From: Macrobrachium rosenbergii
Lineage: Eukaryota > Arthropoda > Malacostraca > Decapoda > Palaemonidae
Assembly: GCF_040412425.1 (NCBI RefSeq)
Contig: NC_089767.1
Location: 41,337,009 to 41,401,008 of the forward strand
DNA length: 64,000 bases
Direction: 5' to 3'
Shown: piece by piece, positions 1-14,480 of the stretch
How positions within the stretch are numbered: the first letter of the stretch is position 1
How the letters are laid out: each line of letters begins with the position of its first letter
The notes under the pieces: generated by a model
Database searches by the model: none
Told to the model about the DNA's origin: nothing
The model's input: the letters and a program-made list of their open reading frames with translations, nothing else
Program-made: the position numbers and the translations under genes

Positions 1-25
1 CCTGATAGTGTAGGGTGTCACTGAC

Positions 26-168
26 CTTGCCTGATGACACCAACATAATGCTTTTTCAAGTTCTGCCAAAGACAACAAGTGTGTGAAGATTCGTGTATGT
101 GGTGATTCATGGGGTAATGTCCGTTTTCTTGCCGTTTCAGATTAATGGCGCAGTTGGATCCTGGTCGC
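26..168 (-). CDS. Weak candidate internal exon at the window edge
   Basis: The minus strand has acceptor TTTGTGCCCAG, then 143 nt with an open frame (RPGSNCAINLKRQENGHYPM, then HESSHTCCLWQNLKKHYVG) and donor CAAG|GTCAGT. No family was recognised and the phase does not follow directly from the 5.4-kb start exon. A plus-strand acceptor overlaps it, so strand is uncertain. Confidence 0.22.
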
Positions 169-273
169 CTGGGCACAAACAGCAGTGTATTATGTGTATA
201 CACACATAGGCCTATATATATGTACACATATACACACCCACACACACATATATATGTAGTGTATACACAGACA

Positions 274-279
274 TAGGCC

Positions 280-348
<69 letters not shown>
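274..348. repeat. (TA)n then (CA)n microsatellite
   Basis: About 60 bp of TA followed by five CA units, in a region rich in taggcctat motifs. Confidence 0.95.
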
Positions 349-349
<1 letters not shown>

Positions 350-596
350 TATATATGTAGGCCTATGTAGGTCTGTATGTATGTGTGATTCTCACCGCTT
401 AAATAAAACACACAAAAAGCACGCAAGCAACTTCAGAAATACAACCCTAAGAGTATTATTATGCCGCCGCAGTTAACCCAATCCCTGACATAAACAGCAA
501 CGGTGACTAATAAAACTCGCTCTTTCAAAACATTTTTAAACTCAAACACAAACAAGCGAGCAGATTACTGCAAACGCGAGCTGCTGTTTCCAACTA

Positions 597-598
<2 letters not shown>

Positions 599-654
<56 letters not shown>
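599..654. repeat. (CT)n microsatellite
   Basis: Uninterrupted CT repeat of about 55 bp. Confidence 0.97.
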
Positions 655-656
<2 letters not shown>

Positions 657-927
657 GCCTCAGCACTGAGCTGGCAAACACTCGATTAAAATATAATTCA
701 AAAGAGAAGAATTTTTCTCCTTGCGTTGTATAATGCGTCTATTTTTCTGTTCTTTCGGTGTATATTTCCGCTGGAAAAAAAAATACTTGAAAACATATGA
801 TAACATTAACAAATGAAACCACTCAGACCATTTCTTGAAATTAATTTTGCTTCTGTAGGGGGTAGCAACTTCATCCCAGAAAATTAGTTAGTTGACACTC
901 TCAGGAGCCAGCCTCAGTAACAGGCCT

Positions 928-930
<3 letters not shown>

Positions 931-1001
<71 letters not shown>
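931..1001. repeat. (GA)n microsatellite
   Basis: Uninterrupted GA repeat of about 70 bp. From here to about 5.4 kb there are no exon-like frames I can support. Confidence 0.97.
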
Positions 1002-1003
<2 letters not shown>

Positions 1004-3061
1004 CTTATTAAAACAATTTTATGACAAGTCTTTCTTGTACAAGAATCGATTCCCTATAAAAATGCAAAATGCAAATAATATATTGCGCTATCTAATGTAA
1101 AGGATGTTGAATTTCATTTAAGATTTATTGACAGGCAAGGCCTGAAAACTCTGCAAGAGCCAAATGATTTATAAAGAACTAGATGCCTTAATCAATAACC
1201 CGGCGGTCTCCCTCAGTCAAGCTGTAGAACAAAACCCTAAAATTAGTACTATCCTTGGGCTACAACTTTCACCAGTATTCTCTCACTTTGTCGAGAGGAA
1301 GACCCCCATCAAAGAAAAAAATGCGAGTAAACCAGTAAACCTGCTTGGTCCAGCACGTACCAAATTCGTATCCCCATTTTGGGAGCTAGACACGTACAGT
1401 AAAGCTGACTGCTTCGTCCACCTAGGCGTAAATGAAAGGGCTCAGTGCTAAAAAGCACTGGATTAAATATAGGCTAAGTCCAAGGATCATTCATGAGTGT
1501 GGTGACTGACGTAAGACCAGTTTCCGTTGGGTTTACCAATGTTATTCTACGCAGCCCGGAATTCATATACTGTTAAATCCTGACCCCTTTTATGCTACAG
1601 CAGAACTTTTTTTTTCTTTCTTTAAATCTTCAGCCGAAATCCCTCCTAGAAAATCAACACACCGTAAACCAAAGAGGGTCTAATATGCTCCTTGCTTAAG
1701 CATTTTAGTTGCAGCCGAGATAAAACTCCTAGCAAAGTTAATTTTATACTAGAAAGACTCGCAGTTTACAGCACCTGCCTATTCAGCTGGCAAAATCACG
1801 AATTCTGGAGATAATAAATATTAAAATAAACTCCATCTTTCTATCGTGGCTTGGTCAAATTATAATTACACAAAAGCAAGGCCCTCATTACCCTTTCACC
1901 AAGGCCATCAATCCTGTGCCAGTCTATTCCAACTCAACCCGGCACACTCTATGTCTCAGTCTCATTCTATGTGCAATGACTACTTACGCAAACGCTGGGT
2001 CGCTATGCAGTTATTCTAACTGTTCTTTCCTACCCATGCTACTCATAAATCATTTTCTCTTCTGGCATACAGAACACCATTATCTCTGATCTTTTTTTCG
2101 TGAATATTTACCTCGCTATTCGCCCTTCCATGTTTAGGCGATCACCTGCCAAAACTCTGAGTCTCTGATACACGAGCAGATGGTAACTGTCTTCAGAAGA
2201 TGAAACAATTCAAGAAGCACTGATCCCACCACGGGAGAAGTGACTATGAGAGACCCCTATCCAGGATGTGTGTCAAGTTAAAAAAAAAAATACTTGAGGA
2301 AAATACTCAACGGAACTCCATTATTTATACAACAATGCCTTTGTATCAAAACGCCAATATATACCTCCTCCACACAAAAAAATAATAATAATAATTTTCG
2401 GAATACTTTTCGAAGTAAGGAAAATCCTGTTAAGCATAGGCCTATCGTGACCCCATACCTAAGCAGAGTATCGTTTACCATTAAGCCTCCTCACCATGAG
2501 GAAAAAAAGAAAATGTGGTTGGGAAGGAAGGGAGGTGAGGGAAGGGTGGAACCTTCTCACGAGGGGGGTGACTAGGCTAACTATCTTGCACATAAATAGG
2601 CCTAACCACACGGGGGTATTGACAGCACTCTTGTTTGACAACGATTTTCTGTTAGCCACAGCCCATTCGGGTCGGGTGGGCTTATATACGGGTCACACAA
2701 TAATAAAACTCTTGAATGGGAATGGCCTATATTTACGGTGTCCCTGACTCTATTAACTATAGTCCTACGGGAACGGAAGTACTAAATATTACAGTAATCA
2801 TGATGAACTTAGTTAAGTTTAAATAATAAAAAATGCAATACGTGTAGCGAAAGAAGTTACAGCTCGAAAACAACATAGCAACTTAGCAAATGTTAAAAAG
2901 AACAAAAATGTCTGAAATATGAGCTACAATGACGCCTGGAAACTATCAGCAACCCTAAAAATGCGACGCTGAGAGAATATGAAGGCGTACACAAAATGAC
3001 AAAAATGAAGGTTAGAGACTCGAATGTACTCTTTATTTAACCTCGCGCGAACCCTGGAAAT

Positions 3062-3063
<2 letters not shown>

Positions 3064-3098
<35 letters not shown>
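3064..3098. repeat. (GA)n microsatellite
   Basis: Pure GA repeat of about 35 bp. Confidence 0.95.
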
Positions 3099-3102
<4 letters not shown>

Positions 3103-3629
3103 AACGAGCCTGCGCTGCTTCACTGTAGTTAGGAAGCAGCCTTCTTAAATAGGAAGGCTTCGAAATGGCATACAAGTTCGGGATACCTCAAGAAGGCTCG
3201 TCCTCAGTGCACCTTAAAGGGATACTAGCACAGTATGGGATGCCCTCCAGTACCACCTACTCAATAGCAACCCCGCCCCCCTTCCCCACCCCCCCTCACA
3301 CCACCACCCGGGAAACCTACCCATTAACAGCCATCTCTCCGATAATCCAATTACTGACCTCAACACACGCTTCGTAATTTTTTTTATTTAACGACGATAA
3401 GGGATCACCAGATCGCCACCTAATTGCGAAGGCTAACCTTGTAAGCATCGTATGAAGGGAGATAAGACTGATGAACAGTCCTCTCGCTGCCTGTAACGAT
3501 AATTATCTGCATCATTAACTCCAAAAAAGGTTAAGTTCAAATTAATGACACAATACCGTCTAAATACCATACCTTTATTCTGCTACTATTTATCATAGGC
3601 ATAAGTTAAAAATGTCACTTTTAATAAGT

Positions 3630-3634
<5 letters not shown>

Positions 3635-3677
<43 letters not shown>
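3635..3677. repeat. (CT)n microsatellite
   Basis: Pure CT repeat of about 42 bp. Confidence 0.95.
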
Positions 3678-3678
<1 letters not shown>

Positions 3679-4678
3679 TTCCAAGCCTTCGCATACCCCC
3701 ATCTATAATGAATTATCTAACAGATCAAATCACTCTGGTAACTAAGCTTTCCTTCAACCCATATAATTTTAAATCCCAAAGATAGTGTTCAAATTTATTC
3801 TAGGTTGATAACATTTCACAAGGTGAAGAACACCAATATGTATCTGTATACATATCACAAATCCCCCTATCAGCATTTCTTGATGATTGAAAATCTGCAA
3901 CATTAGGCCTACAGGCTACTCCAAGATTCCTCAATGAATGCCCAACTCTTTGGTGTCCTGGGTATAGGTCTATAGATCAGTGTTTGGTTAGAGAGCTCTC
4001 CGGACCTCAGGTGTCGGCCTGATAAATGATGTCGGCCACACAAGGCTATTTTAACGGCTTTCCCTCCGAACCTGTAGTTGACTGTGACCAGTCTTTGGCT
4101 TCTTGGCCAGATTCCTACAGGTTTGAATACAAAATGGGTTGCCGGTTTAGTGTATCGTTACATGTGCTATTAACAAAAATCAACTTGTATTCTTAGAGTG
4201 ACGTGATTTCGTTGTATGAAGTATTATGCCACAGCTTTTAGGCATTATTACTGGATGGAAACTGTCGCTTTTGTGTGCATTTATCAGAGTTTGTTAGATT
4301 CATGAACAACTGCTTGATATGTTCTCAATATGCTACTCAATACAGTAGGTATCTTATTTTATTAGTTACTAACCTGAATCTCAGACAATTAAACTAGGCC
4401 TATAACACAGACCAGCTCTAGCAATATACCAGACACAAAGCTATATGTGATCTCAAATTTGTTCTATTTCGTAAAACGCTATTCTTACCGGCGGTGAAAC
4501 GGCCGTCAAAGAACAAACCTACTTAGGCCTAGAAGGGAAGAAGATTACAAAGAAAAAATGCTGTGGCATAAAACCCCTTCATTGGGAATCACGGCTCATC
4601 ACGAGTTGTGGCATCACAAGATCTCCCGGCGACGTGTTTCTTTGGTCCTTATGAGTAAAACTTGCTCAGACAGAATCC

Positions 4679-4795
<117 letters not shown>

Positions 4796-5421
4796 GTGTG
4801 GATAGGCCTATATGTGTGTGTATGTATGTTTGTGTATGTGCGCAGCTGGGTAAGTGTGTGCGTGTGTGCTATGAGTGAGATATGGTTACAAAAACAATCA
4901 TAATAACATATACGTCTAATTTACAAGTATGCATGTGCTTCAGTGAACAAAATAAAAAAAAAACCTTGGCGAGATATTTGCATAAGCCTACAAGACAAAG
5001 TCTGACGCATCATCAGGCAGAAAAAAAAAAATCAAGACGAAAGCAGAATTAAACTCCTAAAACGCCAAACTCCCCCGCTCCGATCTTTAACCCGGCGGTG
5101 CTTCCTGGAGGCAAAAAGCACTCGAAGAGATAGGCAGGACAAAGTCGAACCTCTCTCTTTGTGTCGCTGAATTTAGGGCATCGGTGCAATTGCATTTCCG
5201 AGAAATCCTCCCCTCCCCCCCTCACCCCTACGGCGGTGCATTGCCTTCGGAGTCGCGGGCTGGAGAGAAATATAGGCTGTTGTCCCAGGCGTCAAAAACT
5301 TTTCCCTGCTGAGCCTAACTTTTTTTCCTCGACGGAAACTTGACGTCGACGCGCAAACAAATTCAGAAGCCTCGCCCCCATCGAATGGGAGAACCGTAGT
5401 AGGAGTGGAAACGCCTCTTAC

Positions 5422-5472
5422 CTCGTAATGATCTGTCACATCACAAAGGGTACTGACTCTCAAGACCGCCAT
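5422..5472 (-). CDS. Candidate first coding exon of an unidentified minus-strand gene
   Basis: The ATG at 5472 lies in AGAAGATGGCGG, a strong Kozak context that also resembles a YY1 site. It opens 17 codons (MAVLRVSTLCDVTDHYE) ending in phase 0 at the consensus donor GAG|GTAAGA. A palindromic CRE and a perfect heat-shock element lie 140-200 bp upstream. The intron would extend leftwards, and no phase-0 exon following it was recognised, so the gene is otherwise outside or undetected. Confidence 0.38.
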
Positions 5473-5612
5473 CTTCTGGTATGGATGACGGACGATCTCC
5501 CTGTCTCTGTGTCTCTCTATGCTTATTGCAGCCTACACCAACACTGCCATTCTGAAGGGGAAAGACCCGCCGATCGATATAACGCAAAAGTACCATTGGA
5601 GGTTTATTCTGG

Positions 5613-5672
5613 TGACGTCATCTTATGCTTAGCGAGAAAGGTGGAAATAGCTGGAGCATTCGAGAATGTTCT
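5613..5672. promoter_or_regulatory. Full CRE palindrome and canonical heat-shock element
   Basis: TGACGTCA is at 5613-5620. A perfect nTTCnnGAAnnTTCn array (aTTCgaGAAtgTTCt) is at 5658-5672. Both lie upstream of the candidate minus-strand start exon. Binding is inferred from motif only. Confidence 0.4.
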
Positions 5673-8600
5673 TACGAGTGCAGAAGTGTATTCTGCTCTC
5701 CTGAAAGATTCGCAACTGATGGTTTATTATTACCTTGAATAAAGTTGCTCTGTTGCAAACACATGGTGTCACGTAGATTTCTTAACCAAAATGTGAAACA
5801 ATGAACGTAGACTGCATGGCACCAATTTCTCCAAAGAAAGTAGAACACAGCAATAAAAGAAGGAAACGGGATTCTGGCACTTCATCCCAATAAATCTAAA
5901 ATAAAAAATAAACACGGAAAGAACTTATATTAATCACTGCCTACGTCTTCCCCATTCAGATTCAATGGTAGGACATAAATAGGGCGCATAAAATCGACCT
6001 TAATCAGAATGTCGTTTCTTTGTTTAAAACGCCAACAAAACAAAACAAAAACCGACGCAAGGAAATCAATAATTTAACTAATGATAGAAAACAGTTACAC
6101 CATTCATAAATAAACACAGACAGACAAACAAATCCCCAAATATATGCTGCCGGAATCGAAAGCTGGTGATAAACTCTCCGACCAACGCGAACAAAAAAGG
6201 GAAACTTTCTAAAAGATTGTCGGGGAAATAGAAGGAAATTTCTCGTGTTATCGGCCAACGCCGGACGCTGCACAGATAAGAGGTCAATGCTCTTGGGATA
6301 CGCAAAGGGATATTTTCCCAGTAAGGCGTACAAAACGCAAAATCGCGCAAAAATGTCGTGAAAATCTTGGAATGACAACGACTGACATCAGTGCACATGC
6401 GTTTCCCAGCACCGAAGGGTGTTCACCCCAGCCGCGCGAGATTCAACACGAAGAAGGATACAAGTTAAAATCCTGCCTCAGTGTCTCGTAAAACAATTCA
6501 AAATACAGGAAAGTGACATCCGCAAGACCAACTCATTTACATCCTCACGAAATGACGCAAGACTCGGCGATAATATGCACACAATGTGACGAAAACTGGG
6601 AGGTTATGAATACTCGAGGTCAGTAACCCCTAAGTACCATCTCCCTTTCAAAAGCATTCCTACAAAATTATTCTTTCTCTTCAGAGCACACAAGACACGG
6701 CCGAATGCTAATGACTTTCACGTTGGGATTCGAACTTACCTTAACTGCATGATGAATAAATTAGATGACAGCTTTCGACGAGTAAATAATTCCAAAAAAA
6801 ACTGAATTGTATTCAGCTGTTAAACAAATCAGGAAAACAAAAGCCCCCCCAGCGAGGGAGCGACTCTCCTATATCTATTGACTGCCGAGTACAGATAAGA
6901 TATCCACACCGATAAGCCAGTTAAAACACATACAACTCCACTCTTCGGGATCAACGACCTCTGCCGCTTATCATCAACAGAAATTCAAGACACTTCTTGC
7001 ACTAATCCCGTGACAGAATTTTTCTCTATAGGGGCACTCAGGCCTATTGGATCTCTGCTGTAGTTATCAACACTCCTTATACCATTCATTTTTGCACTTT
7101 CACATCAAATGCTGATCTATTTCATGTGACGTAGGCCTCATGTATAAAAATATATACACATTTAAAAAATTGTAAGAGAGGCGTCTGTTTTCTAACGATA
7201 CCGAAACATCAATCAGCAAAGGCCTAATGAAACGGAACCACTGATTACACTGACTGTTTTTTTATTTTTTACCAAATACCTTCTATGAACTGTACTGCGT
7301 ATTTTCATGACACAATTTTCCTCGTTTGGAATGTTATTCTCACTCTGACATCAACAATCACTTCAATTCCGCATCTCTACATCACCCAGAATGTGTTTTG
7401 AAATGAATATCCATCAACCAATCGCCTGTTTTATTCCAGCCAAGAAACTCTTAAATAAGTTGGTCCGACTGTGCAACAACATTCAGTGTGAAGTCCATTT
7501 TATCCCTCCACAGTCTGCCCGTCCGTACGTACGTACGTTAAGTCCCGTTCTCTCAAAGAGCTGGCAACGGGACCTTAGTCCCCCGCACCGGTCACTCCTC
7601 TAAATCTAAGTTTCACTAAGTTTCGGGTCCGAAGACATCAAATACCGACTTCACTAAGTTGAGCCGCGACGCGAAACTTGAGGAGTTTCATTGACGAAAA
7701 AACGTGCACATGAGCATAAACCCGACTGTCGCACGCATAGGTGAGGACAGGGACGCCTAAATGGTTAAATAGAGGTGTGTGTTGTGATGAGGTTTGGGAA
7801 GGAATAAATGCACACTCACAACAAGACTGCCTCCGTATCAGAGTCAATGACCCCACCATGCTGCTGCTAGTACCTCATTCACTCTCGTACATCGGGATCT
7901 GAATTCTCGAATGATACGCCTTCTCCGCTCTCCGTCCCCCTCCTTTTTCATTTCAGATGCCGTCTCCACTGTTAGATTGGAAAGGTTAACTTTCCTTCCC
8001 GTGATTTTTAACGTTACAAACCTATGTATCCCTCCGCACGAATGTGGCGCCAAAATTGATTCAGACGAAGCAGACGACGTCGGCGCTGGGTCAGTGGCAT
8101 CGGCAGGTTGATTGAGATGTCAATACTTTTGAAGTACTCGTTTTACGAAATGTCGCGATGCTCGGTGAATGCGCTTGATGCAGTGTCCTTTTAACACACA
8201 TTTTAAGACCGGCAAACGTATTTTAAGAATTCGCTGTCATGAAGTAACGATCGCAATCGCCGTCGAACGGAAAAATGATTTGAGAGAGTTCATTGCATTC
8301 CTACCCGAAAATGCCCATCGAAAGTGGAAGAAAGGCAATTGCATGTAAAACTAAAAATGCTAAAAAATAACTTTTCAGTCATGGGAGTGTCCGATAACAC
8401 GATGTACGGGTGTACGATATTAAAACAGTCCGAGATTAGCAGTCATTTCCTTGGGGTCAACGTACTCGAAAACCCGCGTGTAGTTTGGCTGACTGATGGC
8501 ACAGATGCCAGAAACCTCCAGAAGTAAGCGGTGAAGATGTGCGCAAAGGAATACCTTACAAATTAGGTTCAAGTAATTAATGCATTCTTGCTCAGAATGC

Positions 8601-9623
8601 ACAATAAAATGAATAATTGAATACGTAAACAATTACGTGAAGAGAAAATACGTAAGTGAGTCGTATAAACATTATCTTAGCATTATTTTCACTGTTAACA
8701 ACGGCATAGAAGGCAAGGTAATTCATCAACTGCCGGAATATCAAAGAGGCCTATGCATTCCTGTGAATAAATTTGAGTAGCCTATGAACGCTTACGTTAT
8801 GGAGGGACTCGACCAGTTTCCTTGATCTGACTTGCAACACGAATTATCCTACACGGAAGTATGATTTAAACCATTATTCTTAAGAGTATTCATTAAATTA
8901 TTAGTCGACTAGCATGAAGACATTTTTTTATATATATAATTAGGTAAACTTTTTGTTATAAAACTCCATGACTTAGAAGGAACAAAAATGAGTCAGTGAA
9001 TCATACGGCGATGTATGGCAGAGGTTATCAACCCTGAGAGTCCACGTATGTTTTGTCTTAAACGTATGGGAGGCGTAAAATATTACATTGTTTAACATTT
9101 ATTGTGTATCATAATTATCAAAGTTATTGACACATAACTTCGAGTAATTTTTCATGGATATATCTCGTACTGCAATGAAAAAAGTAGCTTTAGTTATATG
9201 CAGACCAATTTGTTTATGCAATGCACGAAATGCACAAGGAAAATTCTTTCTATCCATCCATCTTTAAAATATAAGATTCTATTGCATACATGCGGGCGAG
9301 GATAGCATCAGTATTATCACTGTGACAATTTGATAACGTGAGCAACAGCAGCTCAATCCCAGTCCAGAAAATAATTTAAATCGCAGGAGTTACAGAAATT
9401 TGTCCCAGGTGGTGCAATAGTATAAGTGCATACATATATACTATACATACATGTCTATATGTATATGTATATATGTATATATATATATGTGTGTGTGTGT
9501 AAAGATAAAGACTACAGTATTTAAGTACAGATGTACATGCAAATGAGACCATATAGGGCAACAATAAAACTCACAAGAACATATGCGCATTTACACCACC
9601 CACAATCAAATACATACGCTGTA

Positions 9624-9740
<117 letters not shown>

Positions 9741-10094
9741 CATACATTTGAATATCTCACAAGTGTTTATACACTGCTTAGGTAGGCTGCTGTAGCCGCT
9801 TCTATTAGTTAGTACTACAGCACTGTTGAGTAGCCACGATAAGTCTAGGGGTTTTAACGCTTGGTATTACGCTGAAAAAGGGTCTACTGATGAGCCTATG
9901 TTGGTTGATGCTAAGACGCTTCACGTTATGGTGGTTCATCACTAATTCAACACCTAAAGGATGGACGTGGTATGACAATCGTCTCGTTTCCTCTGAAGTC
10001 TTTCCTTGTTGAAGGATCGGCCTATTGTTAAAATGTACATATCCACAAACATATCCATTATACTATGCACTGTAAGCCCATAAACACACTATGT

Positions 10095-10097
<3 letters not shown>

Positions 10098-10155
<58 letters not shown>
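10098..10155. repeat. (GA)n microsatellite
   Basis: Pure GA repeat. Confidence 0.96.
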
Positions 10156-10159
<4 letters not shown>

Positions 10160-10672
10160 ATAAAAGGAACGTATGGACACAATCATTTGCACTAATTAAA
10201 CCATGAAGACTGGCCATTTCCGCCCAGAAACAAAGTATAATTACCACTCCACCCTTTAGAATACTGCGAGGCTAATTACTTTGTAAAAACTAGTGATAGA
10301 AACAATATTAAAAAGTACATTGCGCACCATTAAATCAACATAATTAAATCAATTAACAATGAAAAAATGGTCAATACAACATCTACTTACAAAGGGTAAC
10401 ACTACAAGACCGAAATTATCATTTATTCTTTTATTATGATTTATGAAGATAGCCAAAATGCCTAATCAAAAGTCCTTTGACTTCCCGTTCATTGTTCCAT
10501 ATGTATCAGAATATTGCATTTATTCCTCTGACCTACTTGGATATCTAAAAATCATGATTTATCTGAAGTTGTGATAAAAAAAGGGTTACTGACCTCTGGA
10601 CCACGGGGAACTTTCGTAGCCGCGTAGGAGGTGCAGCGGCTGGGAAAAGCACCAGTTTATAAAAGGATGATT

Positions 10673-10675
<3 letters not shown>

Positions 10676-10763
<88 letters not shown>
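10676..10763. repeat. (TA)n microsatellite
   Basis: Nearly pure TA repeat of about 85 bp. Confidence 0.96.
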
Positions 10764-10765
<2 letters not shown>

Positions 10766-11116
10766 CATGTTTGTGTGAATATATAGTGTAAGGAATCTAT
10801 GTTAACCCTTTTTTTGTTGTACCTCATTCATTTGCAATGTTCATCCTTTGTAAATATTGTATATTGTGTTTTGAAATAAAAAATATATATATATATTATA
10901 ACATAGACAGTTGCACACGTAAACTTTGGGAGATGGTATACGTAATTTCGCAAACAAAATTTTTTACATATCGAAAAATAATTAAATTCATTCTATTGCA
11001 CAAAGAATGACCCAAAAAGAGGCGAAAGAACCACGTAAAAATCAAACCCCGCATATAGGCCTACCATGATCAGATATAAAAAGCCGAAATAAATATATTA
11101 AAATCGTAAATATGAA

Positions 11117-11345
11117 ATGGAATATATTTTGGCTTGATGCCAAGCGCTGGGACCTACGGTCAATCAGCGATGAAAGAAAAATTGAGAGTAAAGGAGATTT
11201 GAAAGGCGTAACAGGAGGAAAACCTCGCAGTTTCACTATGAAACAATTAATAAGAGAGGGTGGAACGTATGATGGAAGAAAGATATGAATGGAGGAATAG
11301 TAAAAGGAATGAAAGGGGTTGCAGCTCAAGAAATCGTAAATATGG
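11117..11345 (+). mobile_element. SINE-like dispersed repeat, 3'-truncated copy
   Basis: It matches the 52.5-kb copy from ccaagcgctgggacct through aggaggaaaacctcgcagtt to ggggttgcagct, then diverges, lacking the gcactgacggc end. Confidence 0.55.
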
Positions 11346-14214
11346 AATCCCTTCAATTCAACTCATTCCCTTTTGAACGTCCGCAAATGTTCATAGCATA
11401 CCTAAAGGGTATAGGCCTAGGCTTACATTTTAACCGTTCAGGCTATGAAATGCTATCGTCAATGACATGTCATCATCCATAGGCTATAACCAAGATCGTC
11501 TTAACAGTCTTTAAATAAGGTATAAGTATCTATACTAACTACGAACTAAATAAATTTCATTATGAGAAATTACCTCGGGCTAAGTGGCGACAAGTTGGAA
11601 TCCCGTCCTGTGGAAAGGTTAGTATACGCCCACGACGCCATTTCATGCCTAGCTTCCACTTCATGTTGAAATATTTGATAATGCCTTACTTTGTTTAGCG
11701 TATTCTCATAATTACTTCCTCCTATCATTAAACAAGGAAGCTGAACAAATAAGATTTAACCATTGTCCAAAGGCTATATAGGCTACTTCGTCTGGAACTT
11801 CATTGTCAGCCTAGACCCTGCACTGTTAAAACCACTTATAATTTTAGTCTGTTCAGCATAATCGCTTCTCACGTCTCCATACTGAAGTATATATGAACTG
11901 CAAAAACTAACAAGACACTTCAAGTTACTAATGATTTACTGCGTAAGTCGACGGTGAAAGACGGAACGTAACAAATTTGTTTATATTCGGTGGCCACTGG
12001 CCATCCACCAGCGTCAGTAACTAGTAAGATACCCGTTCCAAAATTATAGCCCATAATCTATTATCTTCTGAAAATATTACCAAGTCGTTCAGGCCCTCTC
12101 GTTTTCGTATTTACACGGTGGAGTCTGCGTCAACCGACGCATTTTGATATTGAATAAATAAATTGTTAGTGTGAAACGTAAAACGAGGGTAGGACGACTT
12201 CAAATTAAAGAAACTGATACAAACAGCGGTGGTGATTACCGCCTTTCAGTGGTTGTAGAAGTTGTGTGATGTTAGATTCTAGCTCTTCTGCAGCCCGTTA
12301 AACTACAGTAGTTGAAGGGTAGTCATATCCCCTTTTTCGATCGTGTTTAGGTTGTTTTACAGGAGTACATGAGTCTGCCATTTGTGGCACGAGCTTCATT
12401 TCATGTGCCACATTCAGTCTCCTCTTGCTAGGTGGTGGCCGATTGGCCAATGTATTCAAACCTTTAGCCGTCTGCCAAAGTTTCGTACAAGATTTCTGCA
12501 GTGGAGGGTTTGACTTGATTGAAGTTTCATTATACGCAACCCCATGTATTTGATTTCATATACAGCGGTACATTATTATTTGATATATATAAGTTTCCAT
12601 TAACAGAGGATGGTGGCTTCCAGAAAAGGACAAAGCAATGGTCCCTGCCTTACTCGCATACTGTACTTTAGGCGCCGAAGTGTGGATGACCGCAAGTTGT
12701 GAAACCATGATTATTAATAAATGTATACCATGGCGCTTACTAATACCAGAAGAACTTTAAATAACCCCGTCTCTGAGAAGCTGTTAAAATCTAGGCTCAA
12801 AAATTAAGTGTCGAATGCCAAAAAATATGAAGTGTTGGCACTCAACAAAAAAGAAATTCGTTATAAAAAGAAGTCGACCGCTGCCAAGACGTGAGCTTAT
12901 CATCAACTTTTAAAAGGTATGTATGTGTTGACATTACTTTTTTTGGGACCTTTCTTTGTTTGCTTCTATTTTTAGCGAGCGAACGAATCAGAGCCATAGA
13001 GAGAAAGAAAGAGAGGAAGAGTCAGTGACTAGTCAATGTGACTATATTAAATGTTCCAGGAGAAAAGTGTGTCTTGAGTCTTAAGGACAATATAGTTTGA
13101 ATAAAAGACGTTAAAACGTTGATTAATATAGGAAAGACATCAATAGGTTAATATGTTATGAACCAGTTCTTAAGGAAAAGCACTACGTTTGGAAGTAGTG
13201 AAGAAGATAGGGGTTAGCTTACAGTAGCTCAAGGCGGGGGAACCAAGCCCTGGCTTCTCCTGCTGAAAGATAATGTCACAGATTGTGACGGTTTCATTTG
13301 CTGCTTCATTTTTATTACCAATAAGAGTCTCTTATATTCCCATATCACAATATTAAACGACGAAATGAAAGAGTATGGGTTCATCCAGATCGTTTAACGA
13401 GTAAGTACCAAGATTACTTGGTGCCAAAGGAGATCACGCGTGTCAAAGAAGATCACAGGTGTCAAGGTGTCAGATATTAAAAGCACTTTCTATGCAACAC
13501 ACACGAGACTAAAAATAGAAGAAACCCCTATCCTGAAGTACTATAGAAAGATGAGGACCAGAATGGAAAAATTAACCAAAAATTTCCCATTTTTTCGGTT
13601 TTTCAGGATTACTGTAACTTTCTGTCTCCCTTAAGGACTGGACCAGAAGCAAGTATTCGCTTGCCCCCTCCCGTCGGCCTTCACGTTTAAAAGAGAAAAT
13701 ACAGTATAAAAGACTCAGATAAGGCGACAAATGGCTGTTTCAAGAACCATGTGCAAATTGGCGCTATTAACATTTTCCTGTCATAATAGGCCTTGGTTGT
13801 AGAATATAGCTTGCTTTAATCAGAGCAGACTCAACGAACGGAAAACAGAAACACCTGTGTACAGAGAACTTACTGTAGGAGAAGAGGTTACGATATACCC
13901 AGTTCTGAATATTTAGGCAGAAATAGACACTCGGGAGAATGAAAGCCTCCTGGACGGGAGGAAGCAATATTAGTGGAGGAGAGGGAGAAAGGGAATTAAC
14001 GGAAAACATGAAGTGAAAGTTGACACAACGGTCGTGAGGGCAATCTTGACTTTTGTTGCTGAGGGAAGATCGACTGACAAGTTCAGAAGTACATTTTTTT
14101 TTATAGAAAAACTCGGTGGGGCCATACTTTATCTCGCCAGCTCCCTCGCCCCCACAAAAATAAATAGATAAATTGACATGAGAGGGAGAAACAGAAATGG
14201 GACTTAATCCTTAA

Positions 14215-14480
14215 AGAATACTCTTGCCTTTCAACAGATGAAAAACGGAAGCGGAAAAGGAGTTCCAAAACTTGACAGCAGAGTGAAAGAGTCACTGAGC
14301 CAAAAGAATACCATTTCCATAGATTATGTGGAAAAAGGTAGTTTAAAAAATACACTTGCCTCTGATAGATAGGAAAACGGAAGCATATAGTGAGTTCCAA
14401 AACGTGACAGCTGAGGAAAATAAAGTCACTGAGATGAAGAATACCATTATCATAGAATATGTGAGAAGAGGTAGCTTGAC
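14215..14480. repeat. Diverged 132-bp tandem duplication
   Basis: agttccaaaa.gtgacagc-type sequence at 14261 and 14393, with matching flanks (aaaacggaagc, aagaataccatt, tatgtg..aa..ggtag). Confidence 0.7.

Noticed and set aside
1164..1451. 95-codon plus-strand frame
   Set aside because: It lacks splice sites, a good start context and any recognised motif, so chance is more likely.
5428..5742. 104-codon plus-strand frame ending just before AATAAA
   Set aside because: It is antisense to the better candidate start exon at 5472, has no family similarity, and contains the CRE/HSE motifs.
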